From assembly GCA_002105175.1 (NCBI GenBank), contig MCGE01000003.1:310001-374000 (forward strand): DNA of 64,000 nt, given 5' to 3'. The stretch is from Absidia repens (taxonomy: Eukaryota; Mucoromycota; Mucoromycetes; Mucorales; Cunninghamellaceae). The position numbers and the translations under genes were made by a program. Positions 12,019 through 23,800 of this stretch are shown piece after piece. The notes under the pieces are model-generated. The model saw nothing but the letters and a program-made list of their open reading frames with translations. It was not told the DNA's origin and did not search any database. Every line of letters starts with the position of its first letter. Position 1 is the stretch's first letter.

Positions 12019-12327
12019 GATAAATGAGTAACAATTTAAAAACACGCTTCCTTATGGCTTTTATATTACTACTTACAGATTAGCACTTCCTTTTCTTCAG
12101 TCCTTGGCTTTATAGTCCCAAGGTCGATGCTATTGTATACCCTCCCTTATTTTGTTGCCCAATAATACATATCATCACTAAAAGCATACAAATAGACCAT
12201 TCCCTTTCCCTTTTTCACATAAAATCAAACAAAAATATTAAGTATTCAAGTCGGTGAAGTTTTTTTATTTATAATAACGTCCAATAAAAAAAAAAAAACT
12301 AGAAAACTAAAACTACTACTACTACCA

Positions 12328-12824
12328 TTATAATTTTGCCTTGCCATTCTTGATGGAATCGAGTGCTTGCTGGTCAAACCGGACGTATGTTTCTCCACGA
12401 AGCCAATACACATGTTGTTCTTGGGGCACTTGATCCAACTGGATACCTTGCGTTCTAAAATTCACCTTTTGTTGTTTGAAAGTTCCAGTGGTTTCCATAG
12501 ACGGTACAATGCGCAAAAACAGAGGTACGGCGTACGCGGGCAGCTTGCGTTTCAAATGGTTTGCCAAACCTGCAAAATCAAACGCACTTTCATTTTCCAC
12601 ACAGATCGCCGCCATGCTTGCACGACCATCATGGTCGGGCACTAACGTACCATATACATTTGCTTCCACAATGCCCGTGAATGTGCTGACTGCATGGGCG
12701 ACTTCAGTTGTTGCCACATTTTCGGACTTCCACCGGAACGTGTCGCCAACACGGTCCACAAAATATATAAATCCATCAGCAGAAAGTCGGAGTAAATCCC
12801 CTGATCTATAGTAACTGTTCATTA

Positions 12825-12870
<46 letters not shown>

Positions 12871-15295
12871 GAGGATACATGAGTTTAGTTTGAGATGATA
12901 TATATATAAAGACAAGGATAACTATTTTTCCAGTAACTTACCAATCCCCTTTTCTGAATGCATCCTTGACCAGTTTCTTGTCGGTGGCTTTCGTATTGTT
13001 ATAATAACCGTCAAAGCGCAAAGTAGTATCAGGTGCGGAATCCAATTCAACGATCATTTCACCTTCTTCGTCGTTTTTACACTATATGCACAGTTGAAAA
13101 AAAAAGAGAGAGAGAGAGAGAGAGTGAGATAAATGTAAAAAAAAACATATACCTAAGTGTATTTGTTAAGAAAGGAAGAAACCCCTTACCAAAACCAAGA
13201 ATCCATCATCCCCTCGTAGCGGTTCCTCAGTAACAGAATCGATTTTAATAAACTTGATTTGCGGTACCAATGCACGAAGTAAGGGTCCACGACGGCCAAT
13301 TGCCCCTGATCCATATTCATTGTTGTTCACATTGAAAAAGCCACCAGGACCTTCTGTAGATGCATAAAACTGCGGGAAAAAAAGAAAAAAAAAGTCAGTT
13401 CATTCACTACTTTCGGAAAAAGGGGGGTAGATCTTACTTCGATAATTCGAGGAATGTTGAAGCGTTCACGGAAGCGATTCCACACATCAGGACGCATCCC
13501 ATTTCCACATATAAGTCGAATTTGATGGCTACGTTCTTGAGGATGCACAGGTTGAGCAAGTAAATATCGACACATTTCACCAATATACTAAAAGAACACC
13601 GACATTTAAATATATTTGTTCCACAGTACAGTATAATCATTCTTGGTCCACAGTATTTTACTTACAATGAAGGCCGTCACATTATTTTGTGCTACTTCTC
13701 CCCAAAAACGTTTTGCAGAAAACTTTCGACCAAGAACTACTGTGGCACCTCCAAATAGCGGAGCCAAAGTGGCGATGATACCTAAGACAAAAAGAAAAAA
13801 AAAAGAAAATCAGAGTGGTGAGTTGCAGAAGATAAAAAAAAAGTACCAGTCACTTACTCGCCGAACTATGGTAAAGAGGTAATACGGTATAAATACGATC
13901 AGAAGGTTCGATCCCCATGCTATGACAAAAGGCGATTGAACCCATACAAGCGCGAGTATGACGAATAGCTGCGGCCTATATAAAAAAAAAAGTAACGTGT
14001 CAGTTTCAGCTCAAAGCAGCAAAAACATATATAGATAGATATGTATATATATGATATATAACTTACCTTTGGCATACCAGTTGTTCCACTATTGCATACA
14101 TAGTAAAGAGGAGTATGGTGAATATTTAATACGACCAAACATTATGATCTTCATACCGCATTATACATTACCTTGTGTAAATCAACATAGCCTTATCTGT
14201 GTCACTGGTGGTTCTGATCAAGTCATCACTGAGATCGGCATCGGAGTACTGCTGTAAGACAGAGGGTGTCAATGACATAGCGAAAGACAAAGGGGGCAAT
14301 TCGCCTTGTTCCGTTGCTTCACCATACGCAACCTTTTCCAAATAAGGCGTTTCAGACACAATAGTCGCCACCTGTTGTTCATACTTAGGATCAAAAATCA
14401 GCATTTTGGCATCTGCTACCTTGACACAATGTAATAAGGAATCCTCAGAAAGGTTGTTGTTGATAAACGCAGCTACAGCACCAACCTTGAGGATCGCCAA
14501 CCAAAGAATAATGAACGTTGGGTGATTTTGAAGCATCATGCAAATATGATCTGCAATAGAAAAAGTCAGTGAGTACATGTGTTACCCGAAATGTAAAATA
14601 GTTTTTCCACCCTTTGCTCGATCAACCCCGCTTGCTCTTTTGTTTTTGTCTTACCTTGCTTTTGGACCTTGTTTTCCAGTAACCAGTTTGCCTACATGTC
14701 ATAAAAAATTATAAAATTCAATTCGAATGTTTTCGCCAGCATTTACCAAAGCAGCATCTCACTTAAACTTACCACTCTGTTTGAAGCTATAGAATAATAC
14801 AAAGGGAAAAGGTCAGTCAGTCTATACAGTTTCAAAAATCGTAGTAACAGGCGGCAGTAATGGATTCTTACCTTTTTCTAAATAACGGAAGGTATATTCT
14901 TTATTTTCAAACACCAAGAAGACTCGATCAGGATTGGCTTTGGCTTTCTCTTGAAACCGATAATATACATTGATGCGGCCTTGTTCAGCAATACGCTCAG
15001 CACTAAAAAATTTTCATTGTACAAAGTGTGAGCTCAACAGCTATAGTTATTAATTTCAAGTCCTACCCCAGCCATTCACTTACGCTCTTTTTGTTTGTAA
15101 TCCTGCTTTGACGACGCTGAGATCTTTACTTAGATTGAATCGTGAATCCAGATACATAGAACCCAACAGGGCGCCAGCACCAGCAACAGCTGCTTTGAAA
15201 AGAGAATCTAAAAAATAAAAAATAAAAATAAAAAAAGGTGAATCAAAGTCAACAGGTGAAATGGAGACATCGGGTGATCATTTACCAGTAGTCAT
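12328..15295 (-). CDS. FAT1: Fatty acid transport protein / very-long-chain acyl-CoA synthetase (FATP/FAT1 family)
   Basis: Thirteen exons, complement(12328..12814, 12942..13081, 13190..13369, 13438..13587, 13666..13781, 13858..13975, 14067..14088, 14172..14550, 14655..14691, 14773..14786, 14872..15002, 15084..15207, 15286..15295), sum to 1908 nt and 635 aa in unbroken phase. Motifs include IYTSGTTGMPKAA (AMP-binding P-loop), LPLYHSSA, FYASTEGPGGF, YYRSGDLLRLSADGFIYFVDRVGDTFRWKSENVATTEV (FATP/VLACS signature) and the C-terminal NFRTQGI. The protein couples uptake of long and very-long-chain fatty acids to CoA activation at the ER, plasma membrane or lipid droplets. One exon is only 14 nt (14773..14786). 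An alternative first exon may lie at 15545..15578. The last acceptor is preceded by a T-tract of about 42 nt. Confidence 0.95.
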
Positions 15296-15544
15296 AAAGG
15301 GCAAAATAAAAAATTGACGTGGAAAAGGAGAGAGAAAGGAGTTTACTAATGGCGAAACTATGACCTATTGTATTTAAATATCCCCGCGCACTATTTTTTT
15401 TTTTGTCTCTGGGAAAAAGCGGGTTTTAAATTTTTAATTTCGTTTTGCATTGGGTAAAGGTTGATTATTAACATCGAAAGAAACCAAGATAAAAATTAAA
15501 AAAAGGCAATACCATTTGTCCGTTGGAATTACATTCAATTCTAC

Positions 15545-15578
15545 CTGTATTTAAAGAGGGTGTTGGTGTTGTGCTCAT
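15545..15578 (-). other. Possible alternative first coding exon of the FATP gene
   Basis: ATG AGC ACA ACA CCA ACA CCC TCT... runs 34 nt to a GTAGAA donor and ends in the same phase (one base, G) as the 10-nt annotated first exon at 15286..15295. Both could splice to the exon at 15084..15207, giving N-termini MTT- or MSTTPTPSLNT-. Inference from phase only; no transcript data. Confidence 0.4.
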
Positions 15579-16974
15579 GATATCGTAAAAAGGGGTGAAA
15601 AAAGGATTAACAAAACCCAGTTTGTAATATTATGCTCAGGTTTTATATGCATTCGTCAGCAATATTACCACAATGGTAAACCCCTCCTTTTCTCAATATT
15701 AATGTACACTACCCCACAATTATCCCAGGATTTCCAAGTAACGCTCCCCAGCCCATAATAAAATAAAATGGAGCAATATAGTCAGAGGACCATTATGTCA
15801 CGCTATTTTGAACCTAGGCGCAATACCTAAATCACGGGAATTTCCTTTTGCGCACCTACAAAGCCAACACCACAACACATCACAGTCAACGCCTTTCAGC
15901 TTCTATCATGGCCAACACTTCGGCAACCACTACAGTCAAGCATTTTTTACCGTTCAAACATCTCAATTTAAGGAATTCTTTTTTTTTCGCGCCCTGTCTT
16001 TTCCAACCAGTCATAGCTGCAGTTTTCTTTTTAGGAACAAGAGCCAACACTTTTTTTTTCAGTGCCTTTGAATTCCTTTTGAGAAGAACAAAAGAGAAAA
16101 TAAAAAAATAAATTGGTGACAGGCTTCGCTTGCACAGCATAAAGACCAGTAAACTGCGTGGAGATAAAGTAAAAAGTAGTAAAACAATAATATTTTATTT
16201 TAATATAATAGCTATTCTACATATTAATAAAACTATCGCTGCTTTATCTAATCTGGTGTGCATTTGCTATTTATATGGGGTGCCGTATAAACCATATGTA
16301 ACCAAAACTAACAACTTGTTTCAAGTGGACTTATACATAGCACCCCATAGCAAAAAGAAAGCAACCCATTCCAAACCCATAACTGCTGAATCACCACTTG
16401 AGCTCATCGGCATGTCACCATTCCACATCAGAAACAAGTTGTCAACCTGTCAGTTTTGCACTGAAATAAATTCAGGCCGCCAAAGCACACCTGACCAATC
16501 TTCACAAAAGAAAAAAAAAAAAAAAAAAAAAAAAAGAGCTGAATCCTACATCCAAAATGAAAGAGTTCCCCTTTCAAACCCCTCTAAATTTAAAAAAAAA
16601 AATCCCACTCCATGATCACCAGGCCCCTCAGAGATAACGTTGTGGGAAAAAAAAAATGGGTATCATAATAATTTCTAACCACAGAATGTGATAAATCGAT
16701 CGCATAGGATTGTGAGTGAGTTTATTATTAGGGTCGGTCTCCTGCTGCGAATCACACACCCAGCAATGTATGTCGGCGTCACCGGAATACGACAGTGTAG
16801 CTAGTAACAATTAAAAATATAATGAAATTGTATCATGTATAATTTATTCAATCATATTTTTATTGAATGGAAAATATATATGTGTTTGTGTGTATATAGA
16901 AAAACAATGGTCAAACTAAATAAGAGTAACAGTAAGTATCTAAAGGGGGGGTACAAATAAACTAAGCATAGACC
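15579..16974. other. Gene-free region between FATP and GGT
   Basis: Open frames exist (for example 16130-16615 +, 15886-16140 -), but none has a recognisable domain or codon pattern and several cross A/T tracts. A partial copy of the dispersed hairpin repeat sits at about 16538-16590 next to an A-tract (16510-16535). The right end is the 3' UTR of GGT. Confidence 0.45.
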
Positions 16975-17396
16975 TCAGTAAGCTGAAGCGACACCGTATT
17001 TTCTTGGGTCAGATGCTGCGTGGACAGTTCCATCAGGTAGTCGCCGTACCGCTTGCACACCGGAGATTGTATCTCCTTCAGTCAAGTAATATATCTATAT
17101 AGGCCATAAAATGATAAATAAAACTGCGCTGGTTTATATATGATTTAAATATGAAAGAAAATCAGGGCAAACTAACCTTGTGTAATCTTTCTTCCAATGC
17201 TTTTTGGTGATCCTGGTTAAAGTTGTCTTCCAAGCCAACTTGATTTGGCATCAGTTGATGATGTACACGGGGCGCCTTCACAGCTTGATAAAGATCCATA
17301 TCATAATCCAAGACATTCAGTAACACCTAATGACTCAAGAGAGGAATATCAATCTTCATGAAATAAAACTCTCACATACACGCACACACACACACA

Positions 17397-17475
<79 letters not shown>

Positions 17476-19660
17476 GACTTACATTAATGGTTGCGGTTGC
17501 AATTTTAGAGCCACCGGATCCACCAAGTGCAATTTCAAAATGGCCATCACGATCAATAATGGTGGGCGTAATGGTAGATAAAGGTCGCTTTCCAGGCGCT
17601 ACAGTAACGAATAAGAGGCAATGATATTAGTAATTCCCTTCCATATTGCCTTTTTAATATGTATAATCAAGCTTACCGACATAGTTGTAAACAGCAGGAC
17701 ATAAGCCAAAGTCATTTGGGATTCCAGGAATAGAAAAATCGTCCATTTCATCATTCAGAATAATTCCCGTTGCGGGATCCATCACGCGGGAGCCAAACGA
17801 CAAATTGACAGTAGACGTCAAGGACACCACACCATCGTTTTCATCCACAACAGATAGATGCATTGTACCATGGCGATCTATATCATCATATTTGGGTTGG
17901 TAGTATAATGGTGCATGCGTTTCCGTCTAAATATACCCCACCAAAAAAAAAAAAAAAAAAAAAAAATTGAGTTCTTCCTTTTTCTCTTCGATTTTTGTCC
18001 ACATCACACACTTACGTCTGAGATATTTGAGCGTACTTTCGATGCCCATTCCTTGGTAATGATTTCTTCATAGCGATCGTCTAGATGAGTAAAATCAGGG
18101 TCACCCAGCTCGGTACGGAACGCATAACCAAATTTCATCGCTTCCACCAATCGATGCACGTTGAGTCCAGTCTGGCCCGACGCACGCAAGTTGTACCTTT
18201 CCAAAATGTTGAGCATGCTGATAAGAACAGGACCACTTGTTGGTGCTGAGCAACTGGTGACTTTTCTTCCGTGATAATATGTATGGATTGTCGGTCGAAT
18301 GGTTGGTTTGTAATGGTGTAAATCGCTCAGTGCCATGATGCCACCTGCTTGCTGCGTCGTATTGATTAAGGACTCTGCGATCTTTCCCTGATTCAAAAAT
18401 AAAAGACAATGAGTACTTTTTTATGAGTGAATAAAACATATAAGTATTACCGTATAGAAAGCATTCGGGCCCTCCGTTGCAATGATTTCCAATGTCCTTG
18501 CCAAATTTTGTCTCTTAATTATATCGCCAGGTTGAGCTATAGAGCCAGTAGGAGCATACACCTTCCGAAATTCAGGATTTTCCATGAGCCAGGCTTCGGC
18601 AAGCTAATCATTTTTCATATAGAAAGAAAATTAATAAACTATAGTATGCAACCAAATTGTTTAGATTACCTTTAATTTTTCATGTAAATAATTGTTGGTC
18701 TTGAACCCTTCCCTTGCCATTTTTATTGCAGGTCCAAAGAGCCGATCCCAGGGTAGTAAACCATGTCTACAGTAACGAACGATATGAGTCATCAACCAGT
18801 TTGGTTTGAATTTAATATTTATTTATTTTCTAGTTACCTTCTGTGTGCAAGTTCAAAGCCTCTGATTTCACCACTAAAAAAGCAATAAATATAAAAAAGT
18901 ATAAATAAAAATCATAAGAGATGTCATATTACACTTACGGTACACCGACGGACAAACCACCTCGCTGAGCCAGTAATGGATCATCCACAAACATGGTTTT
19001 GTTTGCTGCTTTGGGTGCTGTTTCTCTGTAATCAATGAATTCAGAGGTACCATTGGGAGACCTGATCAACATGAACCCACCCCTAGAAAAACCATAGAAA
19101 AAGAAACAGTAAGAAACTCCCACTTCCATAACATGTAAACACGTACCCTCCGATACCTAAATGCAGAACAAAAAAGAAGAGATAAGTATGTCACTATTTC
19201 CTTTTTGGCGGGCTTACCAGTGGCAAAGTTGCTCATCACCCAATACATAGAGCAGAAGCAATAGCAGAATCTACGGCGTTTCCACCTTGTTGTAATACTA
19301 ACGAACGAGTGAGAAATTACGGACTATACATCATTTCTATATATTTTTTTGGGGGGGGGGCTTACTTTCGATACCAACATCGGAGCATTCCTCTGTTTCT
19401 ACAGCGACAGCACCGTGTTTCCCTTTAACAAGTCGACCCTGGAACGAAGGTGCAACGTGATCCAGATCGTACGCCATGAAATCCCGGCTGTCAAAAGTTG
19501 ATTGTTGCAAGTGAATAATTACTAGACATAGCAAAATGGCACAAGTGGTGGCCCAAGCAATCCAGTGTTTAATGCCGCAGTGCCAAGCGTGGTGTCCATT
19601 CTTTTCAAACGATCGACTATGATTGGCCTTTTCCACATCAGGTAAAGAATGAGTTCGCAT
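16975..19660 (-). CDS. GGT: Gamma-glutamyltranspeptidase (one-base frameshift in exon 2)
   Basis: Twelve exons, complement(16975..17094, 17177..17326, 17483..17598, 17677..17926, 18016..18387, 18451..18603, 18670..18766, 18838..18873, 18939..19082, 19147..19156, 19218..19297, 19366..19660), would encode about 607 aa. An N-terminal signal anchor (IAWATTCAILLCLVIIHL) suggests a type II membrane protein of the vacuole or secretory path. GAVAVETEECSDVGI, GGNAVDSAIASALCIG, IGGGGFMLIR, RHGTMHLSVVDENDG (catalytic Thr at the small-subunit start) and GGSGGSKI identify GGT, which cleaves the gamma-glutamyl bond of glutathione. Total length is 1823 nt, one short of a multiple of three. The break is in CIG|VMSNFATG near 19240, where the reading hits TGA. 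A 10-nt micro-exon (19147..19156) is needed to complete IGGGG. It may be an assembly error or a damaged gene. Confidence 0.85.
17383..17474. repeat. (CA)n/(CT)n microsatellite in a GGT intron
   Basis: A short CA run passes directly into about 76 nt of pure CT inside the intron between the exons at 17177..17326 and 17483..17598, ending about 8 nt before the donor-side exon. On the coding strand it reads as a GA-rich stretch. Confidence 0.9.
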
Positions 19661-19905
19661 CGTGGCTACTGTTCAATAAAAATATTTAAGGGATAGTGTA
19701 CAAAAGAGTAAAATGAAATAAAAACATGAATCCCAAGAAAATACATTAAATAATGGATAGAATATAGGGAACAAAAAATTAAAAAAAATAAAAATATATG
19801 CGGCGTCTGAAATATCATTTTATTCACATATATATGGTAGAAGCTAACAAACACCATTAAACAAAAATGAAGTATCTAGTCCAATTTAAATAATACATAA
19901 ACGGT

Positions 19906-20813
19906 TTATTTTTCCTAATTTGACAAAAGAAGGTTTAAAAATGTGATTAGATCAGTAACATGAATATGTATGTATAATGATTGATGATGATGCGCAACTA
20001 CAGGAATGTCAATTTCACCAGCATCAATAGCCTTGCATAAATCATTGGGAGCACGGGCGTCGACAGTACAACCTTTGAGAAAAGGCATAAAAAAAAAAAA
20101 AAAAAAAAAAAAGTTAGTGACAAGCTAAGGGACCAATGTTACGAAATGGGGAGCGGGCAGTGGGGCTTCACTTACCAACGGATTGAGCAGTACCGAGGAT
20201 TTCTTTGACAGTGCCAGAAAGTTCACGGGCAAAGGACTTGTAGCGCATGGTACGAGCGATTTCGATCACATCATCCAAAGAAATGTTACCACTGTGCTTG
20301 ATGTTCTTTTCCTTCTTGCGGTCTCTTGGGGGTTCCTTCAAGGCCTTGATAACCAAAGAGGAAGCAGAGGGCACAACAGACACTTGAGCTTGACGGTTTT
20401 GGATGGTCAATTGGACAGTGACACGAAGACCCTTCCATTCCTTAGTGTTCTTGGCGATATCTTCACCGACCTTCTTAGGGGAGAGACCAAGAGGACCAAT
20501 TTTGGGGGCTACACAGGGAGGCGAGCGGTGAAAAAATCAGTTACCTTGCAATACAGAGGTCAGAAAGAAAAATTGCGTATCAATGACTTACCGAGCGCAC
20601 TGGAAGCACCAACTTCACCTCCTACAATATGATAAATTATAATAATAAAAAAAAAAGGAAAAGCGATTTGATTAGCTATGAAACTTCATTGCTGTTCATT
20701 CTCAGCATGTTGCATGTCATCATGTATCGTGGTTGCATGGACTATCTGTTGTATTTACCGGTGGCACGAAGGTAGATAATCTTGACCTCACTGGGATCGA
20801 ATTTGGGAGGCAT
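19906..20813 (-). CDS. RPL12: 60S ribosomal protein uL11 (RPL12)
   Basis: Five exons, complement(19906..19914, 20002..20072, 20176..20508, 20592..20621, 20759..20813), give exactly 165 aa, the family length. [73 protein letters not shown] and [20 protein letters not shown] are diagnostic. uL11 forms the base of the ribosomal stalk and contacts the GTPase-associated centre. The last coding exon is a 9-nt micro-exon (Glu-Lys-stop, 19906..19914). Reading through the last intron instead would add an unrelated tail of about 28 residues ending at 19915, so the spliced form matching the usual VPEE-like end is preferred. Four introns in a ribosomal protein gene is typical of these intron-rich fungi. 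Confidence 0.95.
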
Positions 20814-21158
20814 CTATATGCGTTGAATAAAAGGAATGAGCGATGGTATGAACCATATAAAGTAATACAATGGATGGATGGATGGATGGATTGCTTACAG
20901 TAAGATGGCTTTGAAAGGAAGAATCAAATCAATTGGCCCTAACCCCCCACGCCGGGAGGGGGATCACTTCAAACATGACGCCTCTTCCCCCCCCCACTCT
21001 TTCCCCTCTGTCCTGCCCCACCAATATGTTGAATGTCCGCTTGTCTTCCCATCAGAAAAAAAACATCATTTCGGAAAAACTGCTTTTTTTTATTGAAACA
21101 AAATATAATAAACTAGAAAAATAAAAAATGATAGAGAATAATAACAAAGGGTGCAAAA

Positions 21159-21161
<3 letters not shown>

Positions 21162-21192
<31 letters not shown>
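21162..21192. repeat. (AG)n microsatellite
   Basis: About 31 nt of perfect AG repeat lie just downstream (3' side) of the NOP56 coding region. Confidence 0.9.
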
Positions 21193-21196
<4 letters not shown>

Positions 21197-21203
21197 TGCC
21201 AAT

Positions 21204-23172
21204 TCAGTGAGGGATGAAATATAAAAAATAATGATAAGGGGAGAGATGACTAACAGAATAAGAAACACAAGTGAGTGTGTGTGTGTGCATGAATGGAGGA
21301 GGGGAAGTGGGATGGAGGGGAGATATGATAACTGCTATTCTAATCCTTGTTCTTCTTTTCCTTTTTTCCTTCTTTTCTTTCTTGTCCTTCTTTTCTTTCT
21401 TGTCCTTCTTTTCCTTCTTGTCCTTTTTGGCCTTCTTAGCAGACTTTTCTTCGACCACATCTTCCTCAGCTACTCGCTTCTTGGTAGGTTCGGCAGGGAT
21501 ACTTTCTTCTTCTTCCACTTCCACTTCATCAGCAAGGTCACCGAGAGAATCCATTACACGTTTCATAACTTCAGCATTTTTTTCAGGGGTGGCGCCACTG
21601 TCAAAGAACTTGAGACGTTCTTCCACTTGATTCTTCAAAGCTTGACCATACTTATCGGTAGGATTTTCTATTCCATCAAAATATTTGAGTCATCCTGTAA
21701 AATTGATTTAACTTTTCTTTTCCTTAGCAACTTACCAGTGAAACAATCAATACGAGAGGCAATAGTACACTTGTTGGCGAGATAACGAGAGATACGACCC
21801 TTGTTCTTAGCACCAGCACGGCCAATAAAAGAAGAGTGATAGATTAAACCATACTTTGGAGTGTTGCCTTTGGTTTTCAGGGCACGGAAAAGAGCCTTTT
21901 CGGCACCCAAGATTTGCAATGTGGAGGCAGGGTACTTCGACAAGTTGGTCAAGGAACCGGCTTGGGAGATCAAACGAGCACCAACGACTTCGCCGATCAA
22001 GGCGGCCAAATTGGGGGCAACGTGGCTCATCTTGGAGATCAGATAGTTGTGAAGGTTCTTGCGGTAATCGGCCAAACTGATTACACGGTCAGCAAAGTTT
22101 TGAATATTGATCATATCAATGGGAGAAATGTCAGTACCCATAGAAGCACGAGCAGCATCGAGAATTTGTTTGGCAATGGTTTCGTCACCTTCCAATACTT
22201 CCGCCATAGCATCTAAATGTTCTTCAGTCAAATCAGCCTTGTTCTTGATCACCTTGACAAGCTTAGCATACTTGTAGTTGTCGTTCACAATCTTGACAAG
22301 TTCAGGGAAGTGCCATGAGTACCATTCACTATATGAGTTAATTGTGATAAAAGAATAACGTCAGATCATCATCACTATCCACATCCAATCAAGTCATTCA
22401 TCTGTAGAAAGTCTTACCGAACACGCATTGCAAATGTGTTGACGTCCTTATCCATTTGATCCAAGAGAGCAATAGCTTGGATAATCATATTATCAGAACG
22501 GTTGACGTTGAACTTGACCTTAGCACGAGAGTAACTATGACCAAGACCAAGTTGAGCCTTTTCCAGATCACCTTCCTTCAATTGAGACAATAACTTATCG
22601 GCCAGAGACGAATACCACGGATAAGTTCTTGTACGATTTCGTCAGTGCTACATTCCACACCGAGTTCACCCTTGATAGCACCAGCCAAGTTACGATCAGA
22701 TACACCAAGTTCTACCTTGTTCTTCTTGCCAGCTTTGGGAAGATTCATTTCCAAGAAAGCCTTCAAAGATTCATTGACGATACCTATATAAAAAAAGTGA
22801 AGAAGGATGAGCTATAGAAGAGGAAACAGAGGGAGATGGTCGTTTCTTATTGATATCGTATGTAGATAATACCTTCGGACACATCGTTGGCGTTTTCTAA
22901 AGCGTCGGCAGCACTTTTGAAGGGTGAGAAAGACTTGAGCTTGATCATTTGACCAAACTTGGCCAAATCAGTGACAGTATCCTGAACTTGAGCGAGTTTG
23001 GCACCAATTTCTTCGGATTGCAGACGTTCGAATAAAGCGTAACCAGAAGCGGTTTCGAATAATACGTAGTTGACCTAAAAAAAAGTAATCATATAAAATA
23101 TACTGTCAATACAATTTTCTGATGAATAGAATACTGAAAAAAACAAAACATGAAAAGCAGCTTTCTTACCAT
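21204..23172 (-). CDS. NOP56: Nucleolar protein NOP56 (box C/D snoRNP core)
   Basis: Exons are complement(21204..21667, 21736..22328, 22418..22783, 22873..23074, 23170..23172). The first coding exon is the ATG alone. [109 protein letters not shown] and a Lys/Glu-rich KKDKKEKK tail identify Nop56 rather than Nop58. It is a scaffold of box C/D snoRNPs for rRNA 2'-O-methylation in the nucleolus. A single base is missing near 22608 (IRGIR|SLADKLL), breaking the frame in an essential gene. Near 21357 a one-base change in an A-run would give the expected short KKNKD end (stop at 21340) rather than the odd tail read to 21204. Both look like sequence indels. Confidence 0.9.
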
Positions 23173-23800
23173 GGTAAGTTATTTTGGAAGGATCAACAGT
23201 GACAAAAAAAAAAGGGAAGTGTCAAAAGTTGGTTCAGAAAAAAGATTTTGTTGCCTGTCTGTGGCTTGGCGTAGGCGGACTTTAAAGACATACAGTGTAA
23301 TTCAGCATGACTGACCAGTGCCAACATGGTCAGTGAGTCGTCTACTAACCAGTTGTAATATGATCAAGTCTATCAAGAAATCATTCAAATACTTTATTAA
23401 CTGCCTGACTATTTTCCATTGTTTTGTTTCCAAAAAAAGGAAAACGACCAGGGCGGGAGGCGTCAATGAACGGTAATGCGATAATCGGAGTGTGAAACAC
23501 ATTGTATTGAGCTCTCATGAAAGATGTGTGTTTTTTTTCTCTTTTTTTTTTCCCTTTTCGTATCTCTTTTATTAGTATATTTATATATGGCCATTCACTT
23601 GGACCGTTTCTTTTGAATATACATCCTTCTTATACACTTATATATTTCCTTCTTTCCTACTGTATATCTTTTTTTTTTATTCAGTCTTCCTATTTGTTAC
23701 TCCTTTTTTTGAACTTTTTTACTCTTTTCCATCCTTCATCCTCTTACCCCCTTTTTATTTTCCCTTTGAACATCTCAAGTTATAAATCAATCTAGACATC
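23173..23800. promoter_or_regulatory. Divergent promoter region of NOP56 and ataxin-2
   Basis: This 628-bp spacer lies between two outward-facing genes. The right half (about 23525-23760) is strongly T/C-rich on the plus strand, as expected for a fungal core promoter or leader of the ataxin-2 gene. No specific factor site is claimed. Confidence 0.4.

Noticed and set aside
15886..16140. Lys-rich 84-aa minus-strand frame and overlapping plus-strand frames
   Set aside because: Two opposing frames over the same AT-rich DNA, neither with a domain or clear start context.
16130..16615. 161-aa plus-strand frame
   Set aside because: Crosses a 26-nt A-tract and a copy of the dispersed repeat; no protein-like conservation.
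19915..20001. C-terminal extension of uL11 by read-through
   Set aside because: A GT-AG intron with a branch-like CTAAT gives the normal 165-aa length and ending.
21231..21785. Long plus-strand open frame over the NOP56 3' region
   Set aside because: Antisense shadow of the Lys/Glu-rich tail, read as Phe/Leu/Ser; the minus-strand homology is decisive.
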